From NCBI RefSeq assembly GCF_019200975.1, contig NZ_JAHTMR010000025.1, positions 1 through 63,744 on the forward strand: a stretch of 63,744 bases of DNA. Direction: 5' to 3'. This document shows positions 42,392 to 51,370 of the stretch, in pieces. The notes beneath the pieces are model-generated. The model ran no database searches. It saw only the letters and a list, made by a program, of their open reading frames with translations, and was not told the DNA's origin. Source of the stretch: Pseudomonas sp. PD9R (GTDB taxonomy: Bacteria > Pseudomonadota > Gammaproteobacteria > Pseudomonadales > Pseudomonadaceae). The position numbers and the translations under genes were made by a program. The first letter of the stretch is position 1, and each line of letters begins with the position of its first letter.

Positions 42392-43219
42392 CTAAAGCCG
42401 CGCACTCCGATACGCCCCCGGCCCAACCCCATATACCTGCTTGAATTGTCGACTCAGATGACTCTGGTCGGAAAATCCCAGCTGCATCGCGACTTCCAGC
42501 GGCAAGCAGCCACCCTGCAATAACCCCCGGGCCCGAGCGATGCGCTGCTGCATCAGCCAGGTGTGCGGAGGCATGCCGGTGGCGTGGCGGAATACCCGGG
42601 CGAAATGGAAAGGCGACAGGTTCACTGCCGCCGCCAGTTCCTCCAGAGAAGGCGGCGCCGCCAATTGCGCGTGCAGCAGTTCTTTGGCCAGCGATACCGC
42701 CCGGTGTTCCTTGCCGGGTCTACCAGCTAGCGCAGTTGCTGCGTGACGCTGCAACAGCAGCAACATCAGCTCCCGCCACACCGTTTGTTGTTGCAGGGCT
42801 GTCGCCGGGCTTTCCAGTAATCGATGCAGTTGGCAGAAACCGTTCACCAAGTCCGGATCGCGATACAGCGTGGCACCGAACGCCGGCAGGTGGTGGGTCG
42901 GCAGTTCGAGTTCGGCCAGCAGCGACACAATCTGCCCGCTGTCCGGATAAAACGCCCGATACAACCACCCGTACTCCGTGCCTTTGTGGCCGGTGTGCAG
43001 TTCGTCGGGGTTGATCAACACCAGCGTGCCACTGCCCGCCAGGTGTTCGGCGCCGCGATAGCGGTAACGCTGGGCACCGGCCATGATCATGCCGATCACA
43101 TAGCCGTCATGCACGTGGGGCGCAAAACGATGTTCGATGTAGCGCGCGGACAACAGTTCGACCCCAGCCAATGGCGCCGTTTGCCAGAAGTGGATGGACT
43201 CGCCCTGATCGCTGTCCAT
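42392..43219 (-). CDS. AraC-family transcriptional regulator
   Basis: A 275 aa regulator with an N-terminal cupin-like ligand domain (FAPHVHDGYVIGMIMAGAQRYRYRGAEH ... LINPDELHTG) and a C-terminal double helix-turn-helix (LEELAAAVNLSPFHFARVFRHATGMPPHTWLMQQRIARARGLL and LGFSDQSHLSRQFKQVYGVGPGAYR). The start MDSDQGESIHF at 43219 is 4 bp after the stop of the upstream hydrolase, with AAGGTG as ribosome site. The longer open frame overlaps that gene and is rejected. Such regulators often control an adjacent LysE-type exporter, but none is seen here. Confidence 0.85.
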   Translation of the reverse strand: MDSDQGESIHFWQTAPLAGVELLSARYIEHRFAPHVHDGYVIGMIMAGAQRYRYRGAEHLAGSGTLVLINPDELHTGHKGTEYGWLYRAFYPDSGQIVSLLAELELPTHHLPAFGATLYRDPDLVNGFCQLHRLLESPATALQQQTVWRELMLLLLQRHAATALAGRPGKEHRAVSLAKELLHAQLAAPPSLEELAAAVNLSPFHFARVFRHATGMPPHTWLMQQRIARARGLLQGGCLPLEVAMQLGFSDQSHLSRQFKQVYGVGPGAYRSARL

Positions 43220-43223
43220 CACC

Positions 43224-44255
43224 TTACTCGCGACCCGCAGCGGCCAACCACTGAGGAATGCGCCGTTCCAGGTAGTACCCCGGTTGGCGGAACGAACCGT
43301 CGACGAATCCGACATGCCCGCCCTTGGCCTGCAACTCGAATTGCGTGCAGGTCGACAGCTCATCAGCCTGCGGCAAGCTGTGGGGAAATACGAAGGGATC
43401 GTCGGCGGCCTGGATGATCAAAGTCGGTGTGCGTATTTCCCCAAGGAAATAGCGACTTGAGGCGCGGCGATAGTAATCCTCGGCATCGGCGAAACCGTTC
43501 AACGGCGCGGTCACCCGGCCATCGAAATCCCAAAATGTGCGCATGTTCTCCAGCGAGCCGAGGGCCGCCAGTGCTGCCAGGCCATCTTCGCGCCCGTCGT
43601 GCTGGAACTGCCGTTGCTTGTTTTTGATGTAGGCCAGCATTTCACGCATGAAATGCGCCTGATAGACCTTGGAAAAACCCTGGCCGATCCGATCGGCGCA
43701 CTGGTCCAGTCGAAACGGCACCGACACGGCCACCGCGCCGAGAACGCCGCTGGCACTGCCGGTTTCGCCCAGATGCTTGAGCAACACATTGCCGCCCAAT
43801 GAATAGCCCACGGCATAAAGCGGCGCGAGCGGGCGCTTGGCTTTCAGGTGCTTGATGGTTTCGGCCAGATCTTCGCTGGCACCGGAATGGTAGCTGCGCG
43901 GCAACAGATTGGGTTCGCCGGAACAACCGCGCCAATTCAGCGCGACGCTGGCCCAGCCCCGGTCCCCCAGCGTTTTTTGAATGCCGGCCACGTAGGGTGA
44001 ATTCGACGAACCGGTCAGGCCGTGCAACACCAGCACCAACGGCGCGTCGGCGCTGTGCGGGCCGTGCCAGTCAAGGTCGAGGAAGTCGCCATCCTCTAGC
44101 CACAGGCGTTCGCGCTCACGTTCGAGGTGCGTGGTTTTGCGCCACAGTGGTCCCCACAAGGTCTGCAAGTGCGGGTTGCTAAGGCCGAAGGCGGGGGTGA
44201 AGCGTTCTGACGGTTGGGACACGATTGTTCTCGAAGCAGTGGCGCGAACCTTCAC
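43224..44255 (-). CDS. Alpha/beta hydrolase, YheT family
   Basis: A 343 aa hydrolase. The oxyanion-region motif is LVLHGLTGSSNSPYV, the nucleophile elbow is GYSLGGNVLLKHLGE, and the C-terminal acid/His region includes IIQAADDPFVFP and KGGHVGFVDG. The N-terminal block FGLSNPHLQTLWGPL is the YheT-family signature. It is a putative esterase with unknown substrate. It is followed at 4 bp by the AraC gene and preceded by rsmD at 30 bp, so the three may be co-transcribed. Confidence 0.85.
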   Translation of the reverse strand: MKVRATASRTIVSQPSERFTPAFGLSNPHLQTLWGPLWRKTTHLERERERLWLEDGDFLDLDWHGPHSADAPLVLVLHGLTGSSNSPYVAGIQKTLGDRGWASVALNWRGCSGEPNLLPRSYHSGASEDLAETIKHLKAKRPLAPLYAVGYSLGGNVLLKHLGETGSASGVLGAVAVSVPFRLDQCADRIGQGFSKVYQAHFMREMLAYIKNKQRQFQHDGREDGLAALAALGSLENMRTFWDFDGRVTAPLNGFADAEDYYRRASSRYFLGEIRTPTLIIQAADDPFVFPHSLPQADELSTCTQFELQAKGGHVGFVDGSFRQPGYYLERRIPQWLAAAGRE

Positions 44256-44285
44256 GGGGGTGCGCGCCTTGTTCAGGCCGGTCGA

Positions 44286-44897
44286 TTAACCGGCGATCTC
44301 TGCCATACGTTGCCACAACGAATAATAGACCCGCCCGGATTTTTGCTCCCGGTGCAGACGCCAGTTGCCTGGCAATCCAAGGGTCGATGGTGCGGTTTCG
44401 CTTTCGGTATACACCCACGCATCTTCGGCCAGCCATTGACGCTCTTCGAGCAGTTTGCAAACGGCGGGCAGCAAGTTCTGATTGAACGGCGGGTCGAGGA
44501 ACACCAGGTCATAGGCCGTTGCAGTCTGGGTTTCCAGATAGCGCAGGGCATCGGCGGTCTGCACCTGGCCAGTGGTGCAACGCAACGTACCCAAGTGCTC
44601 CTTGAGACTGGACACTGCCAGGCTGCTGGCATCCAGCGCTTGCCCCATGGCTGCGCCACGAGACAACGCTTCGAGAAACAGCGCGCCGCTGCCGGCAAAC
44701 GGGTCGAATACCTTGGCACCCGGAACGTACGGTGCGATCCAGTTGAACAGGGTTTCACGCACGCGGTCCGGCGTCGGGCGCAGGCCCGGTGCGTCGGGGA
44801 AACTCAGCTTACGGCTGCGCCATTCGCCGCCGATGATGCGCAGTTGGTTCACGCCGTTGTGGACGTTGTGAACAGGTTTTTTCGGGCGAGTAGCCAT
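44286..44897 (-). CDS. rsmD: 16S rRNA (guanine-966-N2)-methyltransferase
   Basis: Methylates G966 of 16S rRNA in the assembled small subunit. The 203 aa product has RIIGGEWRSRKLSFPD, the SAM-binding VFDPFAGSGALFLEALSRGA and the catalytic DPPFN motif (LVFLDPPFNQ). Length is normal. The start overlaps the stop of the upstream M16 gene by one base. The cluster M16-M16-rsmD, divergent from ftsY, is conserved in Pseudomonas as I recall. Confidence 0.94.
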   Translation of the reverse strand: MATRPKKPVHNVHNGVNQLRIIGGEWRSRKLSFPDAPGLRPTPDRVRETLFNWIAPYVPGAKVFDPFAGSGALFLEALSRGAAMGQALDASSLAVSSLKEHLGTLRCTTGQVQTADALRYLETQTATAYDLVFLDPPFNQNLLPAVCKLLEERQWLAEDAWVYTESETAPSTLGLPGNWRLHREQKSGRVYYSLWQRMAEIAG

Positions 44898-46387
44898 TAA
44901 TGCTCCGGAACCCCGAGCGGTTGCTCGGCAGGTTTATCAGTGGGGGCCGGTAACGGCTTTTGCGGCACGGTCGGGCCAGCGCTGACGATGACCATTTTGT
45001 CCGTGCTCAAGTGTTTATTCAGTGCAGCTTTGACTTGCTCGACGGTCAGGTTCTGGGACGCTTGCATGAAGTCTTCCAGATGACTCAACGGCAGGTCGTA
45101 GAAACCGATGGCGCCGAGTTGACCAACGATATCGGCATTGCTGGCGGTGGACAGCGGGAAGCTACCGGCCAGTTCACGCTTGGCGTCGTCGAGTTCTTTT
45201 TCGGTCGGGCCGGTTTTAAGGTAGTCGGCGAGGACGTCCTGTACCAGTTTCAGAGTGCCTTCGCTCATTTCGGCACGGGTCTGCAGGTTGATCATGAACG
45301 GGCCGCGCGCCTGCATCGGGGTGAACCCCGAATACACGCCATAGGACAAACCACGCTTCTCGCGAACTTCGCTCATCAGCCGCGTGCCAAAACCGCCACC
45401 GCCGAGGATCTGGTTGCCCATGGACAGTGCCGCGTAGTCCGGATCATCACGGTCGATGCCCAGTTGCGCGATCATCAGGTTGGTCTGCTTGGACGGGAAC
45501 TCGATATGGCTGGTGCTGGCCTTGGGCTCGGCCGGTTGCGCGATTTTCGGCAGGGCAGGGCCTTTGGGCAGGGCAGCGGAAACCTGCGCTGCAATCGCTT
45601 CGGCTTCCGTGCGGGACAAGTCGCCAACCAGTGCGATCACCACGTTGCCGGCCGCGTAGGCTTTCTCGTGGAACGCACGCAACTGCTCCAGAGTGATGGC
45701 CGGAACGGTGTTCGCGGTGCCATCGCTGGAGTGTGCGTACGGGTGATCGCCATACAGGCGGTTCATCAGTTCCAGGCTGGCCAGTTTGCCGGGGTTCTGT
45801 TTCTGGTATTCGAAACCGGCGAGCATCTGGTTCTTGATGCGCGCGAACGAGTCGGCGGGAAAGGTCGGTTTGCCGACGACTTCGGCGAACAACTTCAAGG
45901 CCGGTTCGCGTTTGTCCGCAGCGCTGAGGCTACGCAGGGACGCCACCGCCATGTCTTTATAAGCACCGTTACCGAAATCGGCACCCAGGCCTTCGAAGCC
46001 CTGGGCGATGGCGCTGACATCTTTGCCCGCCACACCTTCATTGAGCATGGCGTTGGTCAGCAGTGCCAGGCCGGGTGTGTCACCGTCCTGACTGCTGCCG
46101 GCGGCAAAGATCAGGCGCATGTCGAACATCGGCAGCTCGCGGGCTTCGACGAACAGCACCTTGGCGCCTTCAGCGGTGTTCCAGGTCTGTACATCAAGTT
46201 TGCGGTGGCTTGGCGCCTTGCCGTTGAGCTCGGTCAGCGATTGCAGCTTCTGGCTGGCTTTGGCCTTGTCCAGTGCTTCGCTGGCATGGGATTCATCGAT
46301 CGGGATGAAATAGAACGCGGCGGACCCGATCAGCGCGACGGCAATCAGGCCCAGCAGGACCAGGCGTGGTTTTTTACGCTCACTCAT
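44897..46387 (-). CDS. M16-family peptidase homologue lacking the zinc-binding motif
   Basis: A 496 aa protein starting MSERKKPRLVLLGLIAVALIG, an N-terminal membrane anchor or signal. Two M16 halves follow. Where active M16 enzymes have HxxEH, this one reads LALLTNAMLNEGVAGK, with no His pair, so it should be the non-catalytic partner. The C-terminal half has the RGLSYGVYSGF block of substrate binding. It overlaps the active M16 gene upstream by 8 bp, suggesting an alpha/beta heterodimer in the periplasm. The upstream ATG at 46411 lies inside the neighbour and is rejected. Confidence 0.85.
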   Translation of the reverse strand: MSERKKPRLVLLGLIAVALIGSAAFYFIPIDESHASEALDKAKASQKLQSLTELNGKAPSHRKLDVQTWNTAEGAKVLFVEARELPMFDMRLIFAAGSSQDGDTPGLALLTNAMLNEGVAGKDVSAIAQGFEGLGADFGNGAYKDMAVASLRSLSAADKREPALKLFAEVVGKPTFPADSFARIKNQMLAGFEYQKQNPGKLASLELMNRLYGDHPYAHSSDGTANTVPAITLEQLRAFHEKAYAAGNVVIALVGDLSRTEAEAIAAQVSAALPKGPALPKIAQPAEPKASTSHIEFPSKQTNLMIAQLGIDRDDPDYAALSMGNQILGGGGFGTRLMSEVREKRGLSYGVYSGFTPMQARGPFMINLQTRAEMSEGTLKLVQDVLADYLKTGPTEKELDDAKRELAGSFPLSTASNADIVGQLGAIGFYDLPLSHLEDFMQASQNLTVEQVKAALNKHLSTDKMVIVSAGPTVPQKPLPAPTDKPAEQPLGVPEH

Positions 46388-47735
46388 GAGTCGTCTCCTC
46401 CGGCAGTACATGGGCGACGCTGAGACGTTCGCGAGTGAAATACAGCTTGGCGGCGTTCTGGATATCTTGCGGTGTCACGCTTTCCAGTTCAGCGAGTTCG
46501 GTGTCCATCAACTTCCAGGACAGGCCAACGGTTTCCAGTTGGCCAATCGCGGTGGCCTGGCTGGTGATCGAATCGCGCTCGTAAACCAGGCCGGCAATGA
46601 CTTGTGCGCGCACGCGTTCCAGTTCTTCAGTGGACGGTGCGGTGGTTTTCAGCTGTTCGAGCAGTTTCCACAAACCGGCTTCGGCCTGTGCGATGGTTTT
46701 GTCTTTCTGGCTGTTGGGCGTTGCCGACAGGGTGAACAGGCTATCGCCGCGAGTGTAGGCGTCGTAACTCGACGAGCCGCCCGACACCAGCTCCTCGCCG
46801 CGTTCCAGTTGCGTCGGGATGCGCGCGCTGTAGCCGCCGTCAAGCAGGGCCGAAATCAGGCGCAAGGCATTCACCGAACGTTTGTCTTCGGCGGTGGCGA
46901 TGCTCGGCACGTTGAACGCCAGCATCAGGCTAGGCAACTGGGTTTTCACGTGCAGGGTGATCTGGCGCTCGCCGGGTTCTGCCAGTTCCAGCGGAATTTT
47001 CGCTGGCGGTACGTCGCGTTTGGCAATCGGGCCGAAATAGCGCTGGGCCAGGGCTTTGACTTCGTCCGGGGTCACGTCACCGACCACCACCAGCGTGGCG
47101 TTGTTCGGCACGTACCAGGATTGATACCAGTGGCGCAGTTCTTCGACCTTCATCCGATCAAGGTCGGCCATCCAGCCAATGGTCGGCGTGTGATAGCCGC
47201 TGGCCGGGTAAGCCATGGCCTTGAAACGCTCGTAGGCTTTGGACATCGGCTTGTCGTCAGTGCGCAGGCGACGTTCTTCCTTGATAACTTCGATTTCCCG
47301 GGCGAACTCGTCAGCGGGCAGACGCAGGTTGGCCATGCGGTCGGCTTCCAGTTCAAAGGCCACGCCCAGGCGATCACGGGCCAGCACCTGGTAATAGGCG
47401 GTGAAGTCGTCGCTGGTGAAGGCGTTTTCTTCGGCTCCGAGGTCGCGCAGGATCAGCGACGCTTCGCCGGGGCCGACTTTCTCGCTGCCTTTGAACATCA
47501 TGTGTTCCAGCGCGTGGGATAGCCCGGTCTGACCCGGCGTCTCGTAGCTGGAGCCAACCTTGTACCAGACCTGGGAAACCACCACGGGCGCACGATGATC
47601 TTCGCGCACGACAACCTTCAAACCGTTATCGAGGGTGAATTCGTGGGTGGGTTGCGGGTCGGCGGCGAGGGCCGAAAGGGGCAGGCAAACTGTGCTGAGC
47701 AGCAGGCCGGCAGCGCGGCGGGCTAGAGCATTCAT
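46380..47735 (-). CDS. M16-family zinc metallopeptidase
   Basis: A 451 aa secreted peptidase with a signal peptide (about 1-25, ending ALAADP). The inverted zinc motif HxxEH is intact in LSHALEHMMFKGSEKV, with the downstream acidic ligand in ENAFTSDDFTAYYQ...FELEADRM. It probably degrades peptides in the periplasm with the inactive partner encoded immediately downstream. It is divergent from ftsY across a 344-bp gap. Close homologues are annotated as probable zinc proteases; the natural substrate is unknown. Confidence 0.88.
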   Translation of the reverse strand: MNALARRAAGLLLSTVCLPLSALAADPQPTHEFTLDNGLKVVVREDHRAPVVVSQVWYKVGSSYETPGQTGLSHALEHMMFKGSEKVGPGEASLILRDLGAEENAFTSDDFTAYYQVLARDRLGVAFELEADRMANLRLPADEFAREIEVIKEERRLRTDDKPMSKAYERFKAMAYPASGYHTPTIGWMADLDRMKVEELRHWYQSWYVPNNATLVVVGDVTPDEVKALAQRYFGPIAKRDVPPAKIPLELAEPGERQITLHVKTQLPSLMLAFNVPSIATAEDKRSVNALRLISALLDGGYSARIPTQLERGEELVSGGSSSYDAYTRGDSLFTLSATPNSQKDKTIAQAEAGLWKLLEQLKTTAPSTEELERVRAQVIAGLVYERDSITSQATAIGQLETVGLSWKLMDTELAELESVTPQDIQNAAKLYFTRERLSVAHVLPEETTHE

Positions 47736-48079
47736 TCGTTTTTAAACCTTTGGGGTTGCCCGCTTGTTCTTAGCGTCAGCGGGCGAGAGGGTGCTAGGAT
47801 ACTGATCCGTTTTACTGGCGGCCACGCCTATCAGACCTTTGATCGGCCGGAAGGTTGTATGGGTTACCGGCAGAAGCTTTGAGTTTGTCAGCTAAACTCT
47901 GTGTTTTCGCCGACGATGCCGTTCCAGTCCTTCGTATTAGTCGACCTTTGAGGTGCTGTTCGTACCTCGACAAAATGTTGCGCGTGAACAAGCTGGGTCA
48001 ATCGCAGTCTGTTCTGCATCGAATATTTATTTGCCGGGGCGCCCGTTGGCGCGTCGCTACCGTGAGATAGCCGTCCCCC
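47736..48079. other. Intergenic region between M16 peptidase gene and ftsY
   Basis: A 344-bp divergent spacer holding promoters for both sides. A small frame around 47855-48070 has no ribosome site or recognisable similarity. The sequence gtgctaggatactgatccgtttt near 47790-47812 resembles a -10 element, but I could not place a confident -35. No repeat or RNA gene was recognised. Confidence 0.5.
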
Positions 48080-49570
48080 ATGTTTGGTTCCAACGACGAC
48101 AAGAAGACCCCAGCTGCGGCTGGCGAAAAGAAAAGCCTGTTCGGATGGCTGCGCAAAAAGCCGCAGGAACCCGCCGTCGAACAGCCACAGCCACTTCCTG
48201 AGCCAACGCCCGAGCCGGTAATAGAAGCAGAGCCTGCGCCGGTTGTCTTGCCGATCGCCGAGCCAGTGCTGCAGCCGGTGGCCGAGCCTGTCGATGAAGT
48301 CGCGGTCGAACTGCCGCTGACCCCAGCCGCTGAACCCTGGCTGACATTGCCGGTGGCAGAAGAGCCGGTAGGCCTGGTCGAGAATGAGCAGGCGCCGCAC
48401 GTGACGCCGCCGATTCCTGCACCGGCTGCATGGAGTCCTGAGCCTGTTCAGGTGCCCGTGGTTGAGCCGGTTGTCGTGCCTGTCGTTGAGGATGTGCCTG
48501 AGCCTGAGCCCATGGTGCCGGCATTCGTTGCGCCGGTAGCGCCGATTGTTGAAACGCCTGCGCCCGCACCCGTTATCGCTCCGGTTGTTGAGGCACCTGT
48601 CGAAGCCCCGGCTGAGCCCGTACGCACCGAAGAGTCCAAGGCCGGTTTCTTCGCCCGTCTCAAGCAAGGCCTGTCCAAGACCAGCGCCAGTATCGGCGAA
48701 GGCATGGCCAGCCTGTTTCTGGGCAAGAAGGCCATCGACGACGAGTTGCTCGATGACCTCGAAACCCGCCTGCTGACGGCCGACGTCGGTGTCGAAGCCA
48801 CGACACAGATCATTCAACGCCTGACCCAAAAGGTCGCACGCAAAGAGCTCGCCGATTCCGACGCACTCTACAAGTCGCTGCAAGGCGAATTGGCGGCGAT
48901 GCTCAAACCGGTCGAGCAGCCGCTGAAAATAACCTCGCAGAACAAGCCATTTGTGATTCTGGTGGTTGGCGTCAATGGCGCCGGCAAAACCACCACCATC
49001 GGCAAGCTGGCGAAAAAGCTGCAGCTGGAAGGCAAGAAAGTCATGCTTGCCGCCGGTGATACCTTCCGCGCCGCTGCTGTCGAGCAATTGCAGGTTTGGG
49101 GTGAGCGCAACAAGATTCCGGTGATCGCCCAGCACACGGGCGCCGACTCGGCGTCGGTGATTTTCGACGCCGTGCAGGCCGCCAAGGCTCGTGGAATCGA
49201 CGTGCTGATCGCTGACACCGCCGGGCGTCTGCACACCAAAGACAATCTGATGGAAGAACTGAAAAAAGTTCGCCGGGTGATCGGCAAGCTCGACGCCGAC
49301 GCACCGCACGAAGTGTTGCTGGTGCTCGATGCCGGCACCGGTCAGAACGCCATCAACCAGGCCAAGCAATTCAACCAGACCGTCGAACTGACCGGCCTGG
49401 CGCTGACCAAACTCGACGGCACCGCCAAGGGCGGGGTGATTTTCGCCCTGGCCAAGCAGTTCGGCCTGCCGATCCGCTACATCGGTGTGGGTGAAGGCAT
49501 CGACGATTTGCGTACTTTTGAAGCAGAACCCTTTGTCCAGGCACTGTTTGCCGAGCGGGAGCGTTCATGA
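48080..49570 (+). CDS. ftsY: Signal recognition particle receptor
   Basis: GTPase that docks SRP-ribosome complexes at the inner membrane. The 496 aa product has a long acidic, Pro/Glu/Val-rich A domain (about 1-185, with runs like PEPVIEAEPAP), then the NG domain. G-domain motifs are GVNGAGKTTTIGKLA (P-loop), DTAGRLHTK, and TKLDGTAKGG; the insertion-box DTFRAAAVEQL is intact. The stop overlaps the ftsE ATG by four bases. The A domain is low complexity and longer than in E. coli-like minimal forms. Confidence 0.96.
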   Translation: MFGSNDDKKTPAAAGEKKSLFGWLRKKPQEPAVEQPQPLPEPTPEPVIEAEPAPVVLPIAEPVLQPVAEPVDEVAVELPLTPAAEPWLTLPVAEEPVGLVENEQAPHVTPPIPAPAAWSPEPVQVPVVEPVVVPVVEDVPEPEPMVPAFVAPVAPIVETPAPAPVIAPVVEAPVEAPAEPVRTEESKAGFFARLKQGLSKTSASIGEGMASLFLGKKAIDDELLDDLETRLLTADVGVEATTQIIQRLTQKVARKELADSDALYKSLQGELAAMLKPVEQPLKITSQNKPFVILVVGVNGAGKTTTIGKLAKKLQLEGKKVMLAAGDTFRAAAVEQLQVWGERNKIPVIAQHTGADSASVIFDAVQAAKARGIDVLIADTAGRLHTKDNLMEELKKVRRVIGKLDADAPHEVLLVLDAGTGQNAINQAKQFNQTVELTGLALTKLDGTAKGGVIFALAKQFGLPIRYIGVGEGIDDLRTFEAEPFVQALFAERERS

Positions 49571-50238
49571 TTCGTTTCGAACAGGTCGGTAAACGCTATC
49601 CGAACGGTCACGTCGGCTTGCATGAGCTGAGCTTTCGAGTCCGTCGGGGCGAGTTTTTGTTTGTCACCGGCCATTCCGGCGCCGGTAAAAGCACCTTGTT
49701 GCGTTTGCTGCTGGCGATGGAGCGTCCAACCAGCGGCAAGTTGCTGCTGGCCGGTCAAGACCTGAGCACCATCAGCAACGCGCAAATTCCATTCCTGCGC
49801 CGCCAGATCGGCGTGGTGTTCCAGAACCACCAGTTGCTGTTCGATCGCACCGTCTTTAACAACGTCGCGCTGCCCTTGCAGATTCTTGGCCTGTCCAAGG
49901 CTGAAATCGCCAAGCGCGTGGATTCGGCACTGGAGCGTGTGGCGCTGTCGGACAAGACCGATTTGTACCCCGGCGACCTGTCCACCGGTCAGCAACAGCG
50001 CGTCGGCATCGCCCGTGCCATCGTGCACCGCCCGGCATTGCTGCTGGCGGACGAACCGACCGGTAACCTCGACCCGCGTCTGGCGGCAGAAATCATGGGC
50101 GTGTTTGAAGACATCAACCGTCTGGGTACCAGCGTACTGATCGCCAGTCACGACCTGGCGCTGATTGCGCGTATGCGCCACCGCATGCTGACGCTGCAAC
50201 GCGGTCGATTGATCGGCGACGGGGAGGCTGGGGAATGA
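49567..50238 (+). CDS. ftsE: Cell division ATPase FtsE
   Basis: ATP-binding half of FtsEX, which at the septum controls periplasmic peptidoglycan hydrolases and divisome assembly. The 223 aa product has Walker A GHSGAGKST, signature LSTGQQQRVGIARA, Walker B LLLADEPTGNLD and switch ASHDL. The first and last codons overlap ftsY and ftsX by ATGA on both sides, so translation of all three is coupled. Confidence 0.97.
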   Translation: MIRFEQVGKRYPNGHVGLHELSFRVRRGEFLFVTGHSGAGKSTLLRLLLAMERPTSGKLLLAGQDLSTISNAQIPFLRRQIGVVFQNHQLLFDRTVFNNVALPLQILGLSKAEIAKRVDSALERVALSDKTDLYPGDLSTGQQQRVGIARAIVHRPALLLADEPTGNLDPRLAAEIMGVFEDINRLGTSVLIASHDLALIARMRHRMLTLQRGRLIGDGEAGE

Positions 50239-51257
50239 GCGCAACACGTAGCCCCAAGGTTTCCGAGCGCGTGGCCCCGAAGGCCGCCGATCCGCAACCG
50301 AGCAAGAAAAAACACGACGACGATGACGGTCCGGATTTCGCCACGCTGTTTCGCGCCTGGATCGAAAGTCATCGCGCCAGCCTGGTGGACAGCTTGCGCC
50401 GCTTGGGCAAGCAGCCTATCGGCAGTTTTTTCACCTGCATGGTGATGGCAGTAGCCCTGAGTTTGCCCATGGGGCTGTCACTTTTGCTAAGTAACGTCGA
50501 GCGTCTGGGCGGCTCCTGGCAGCGAGCGGCGCAGATTTCCCTGTACCTGCAACTTGAAGCCAGCCCGACCGAAGGCGAGGCTTTGCGCGAACAGATCAAA
50601 GGTATGCCGGGTGTAGCTGATGCTGAATATGTCGGGCGTGATCAAGCGCTAGAAGAATTTCAGCAGCAGTCCGGCCTGGGTGAAGCGCTCAAGGAACTGC
50701 CGGAAAACCCGCTGCCTGGCGTGGTTCTGGTGACGCCGAAGGAAGTCGACAAAGCGACGCTGGAAGCATTAAGACAAAAACTTTCCGAGTTGCCGAAGGT
50801 ACAACAGGCGCAGCTTGATCTAGTCTGGGTCGAGCGTCTGGCAGCCATCCTCAAGCTGGGTGACCGTTTTGTCTTCGGTCTGACCGTGCTTCTGGTTTCT
50901 GCATTACTTTTGGTGATAGGCAATACCATTCGTCTTCATATTGAAAACCGCCGCACAGAGATAGAAGTGATTAAACTCGTGGGCGGCACTGACAGCTATG
51001 TGCGCAGGCCCTTTCTATATATGGGTGCGCTGTATGGCTTCGGTGCGGGGATTCTCTCTTGGGGCGTATTGGCGTTTGGCCTGAATTGGCTGAACGACGC
51101 GGTGGTTGGGCTGGCGGGTTTGTATGGCAGTGATTTTGCGCTGGCCGGGGTGCCAGTTGCCGACGGTCTGTCTCTCTTGCTTGGCGCGGTGCTGTTGGGG
51201 TATATCGGTGCATGGATTGCAGTCGCACGCCACCTGAGGGAGCTTGCGCCTAAGTAG
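50235..51257 (+). CDS. ftsX: Cell division membrane protein FtsX
   Basis: Membrane half of FtsEX. The 340 aa product has a cytoplasmic N-terminal tail of about 65 residues (charged KKKHDDDDG), one membrane segment (about 72-95), a periplasmic loop that recruits hydrolase activators, and three C-terminal segments (about 215-235, 255-290, 305-335). The FtsX signature IENRRTEIEVIKLVGGTDSYVRRPFL is intact. It overlaps ftsE by ATGA. rpoH starts 113 bp downstream, the standard ftsYEX-rpoH order. Confidence 0.96.
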   Translation: MSATRSPKVSERVAPKAADPQPSKKKHDDDDGPDFATLFRAWIESHRASLVDSLRRLGKQPIGSFFTCMVMAVALSLPMGLSLLLSNVERLGGSWQRAAQISLYLQLEASPTEGEALREQIKGMPGVADAEYVGRDQALEEFQQQSGLGEALKELPENPLPGVVLVTPKEVDKATLEALRQKLSELPKVQQAQLDLVWVERLAAILKLGDRFVFGLTVLLVSALLLVIGNTIRLHIENRRTEIEVIKLVGGTDSYVRRPFLYMGALYGFGAGILSWGVLAFGLNWLNDAVVGLAGLYGSDFALAGVPVADGLSLLLGAVLLGYIGAWIAVARHLRELAPK

Positions 51258-51370
51258 TATCATTTTGCTCGTATTGACCTTTCAGCGTTTATGGGAACTT
51301 GTCTTTCGGTTTCCGGTCAATTTTCGCAGTGCTGAACTGCACGAGTTATGTAAGTCGGAGGTTTTTTCGT

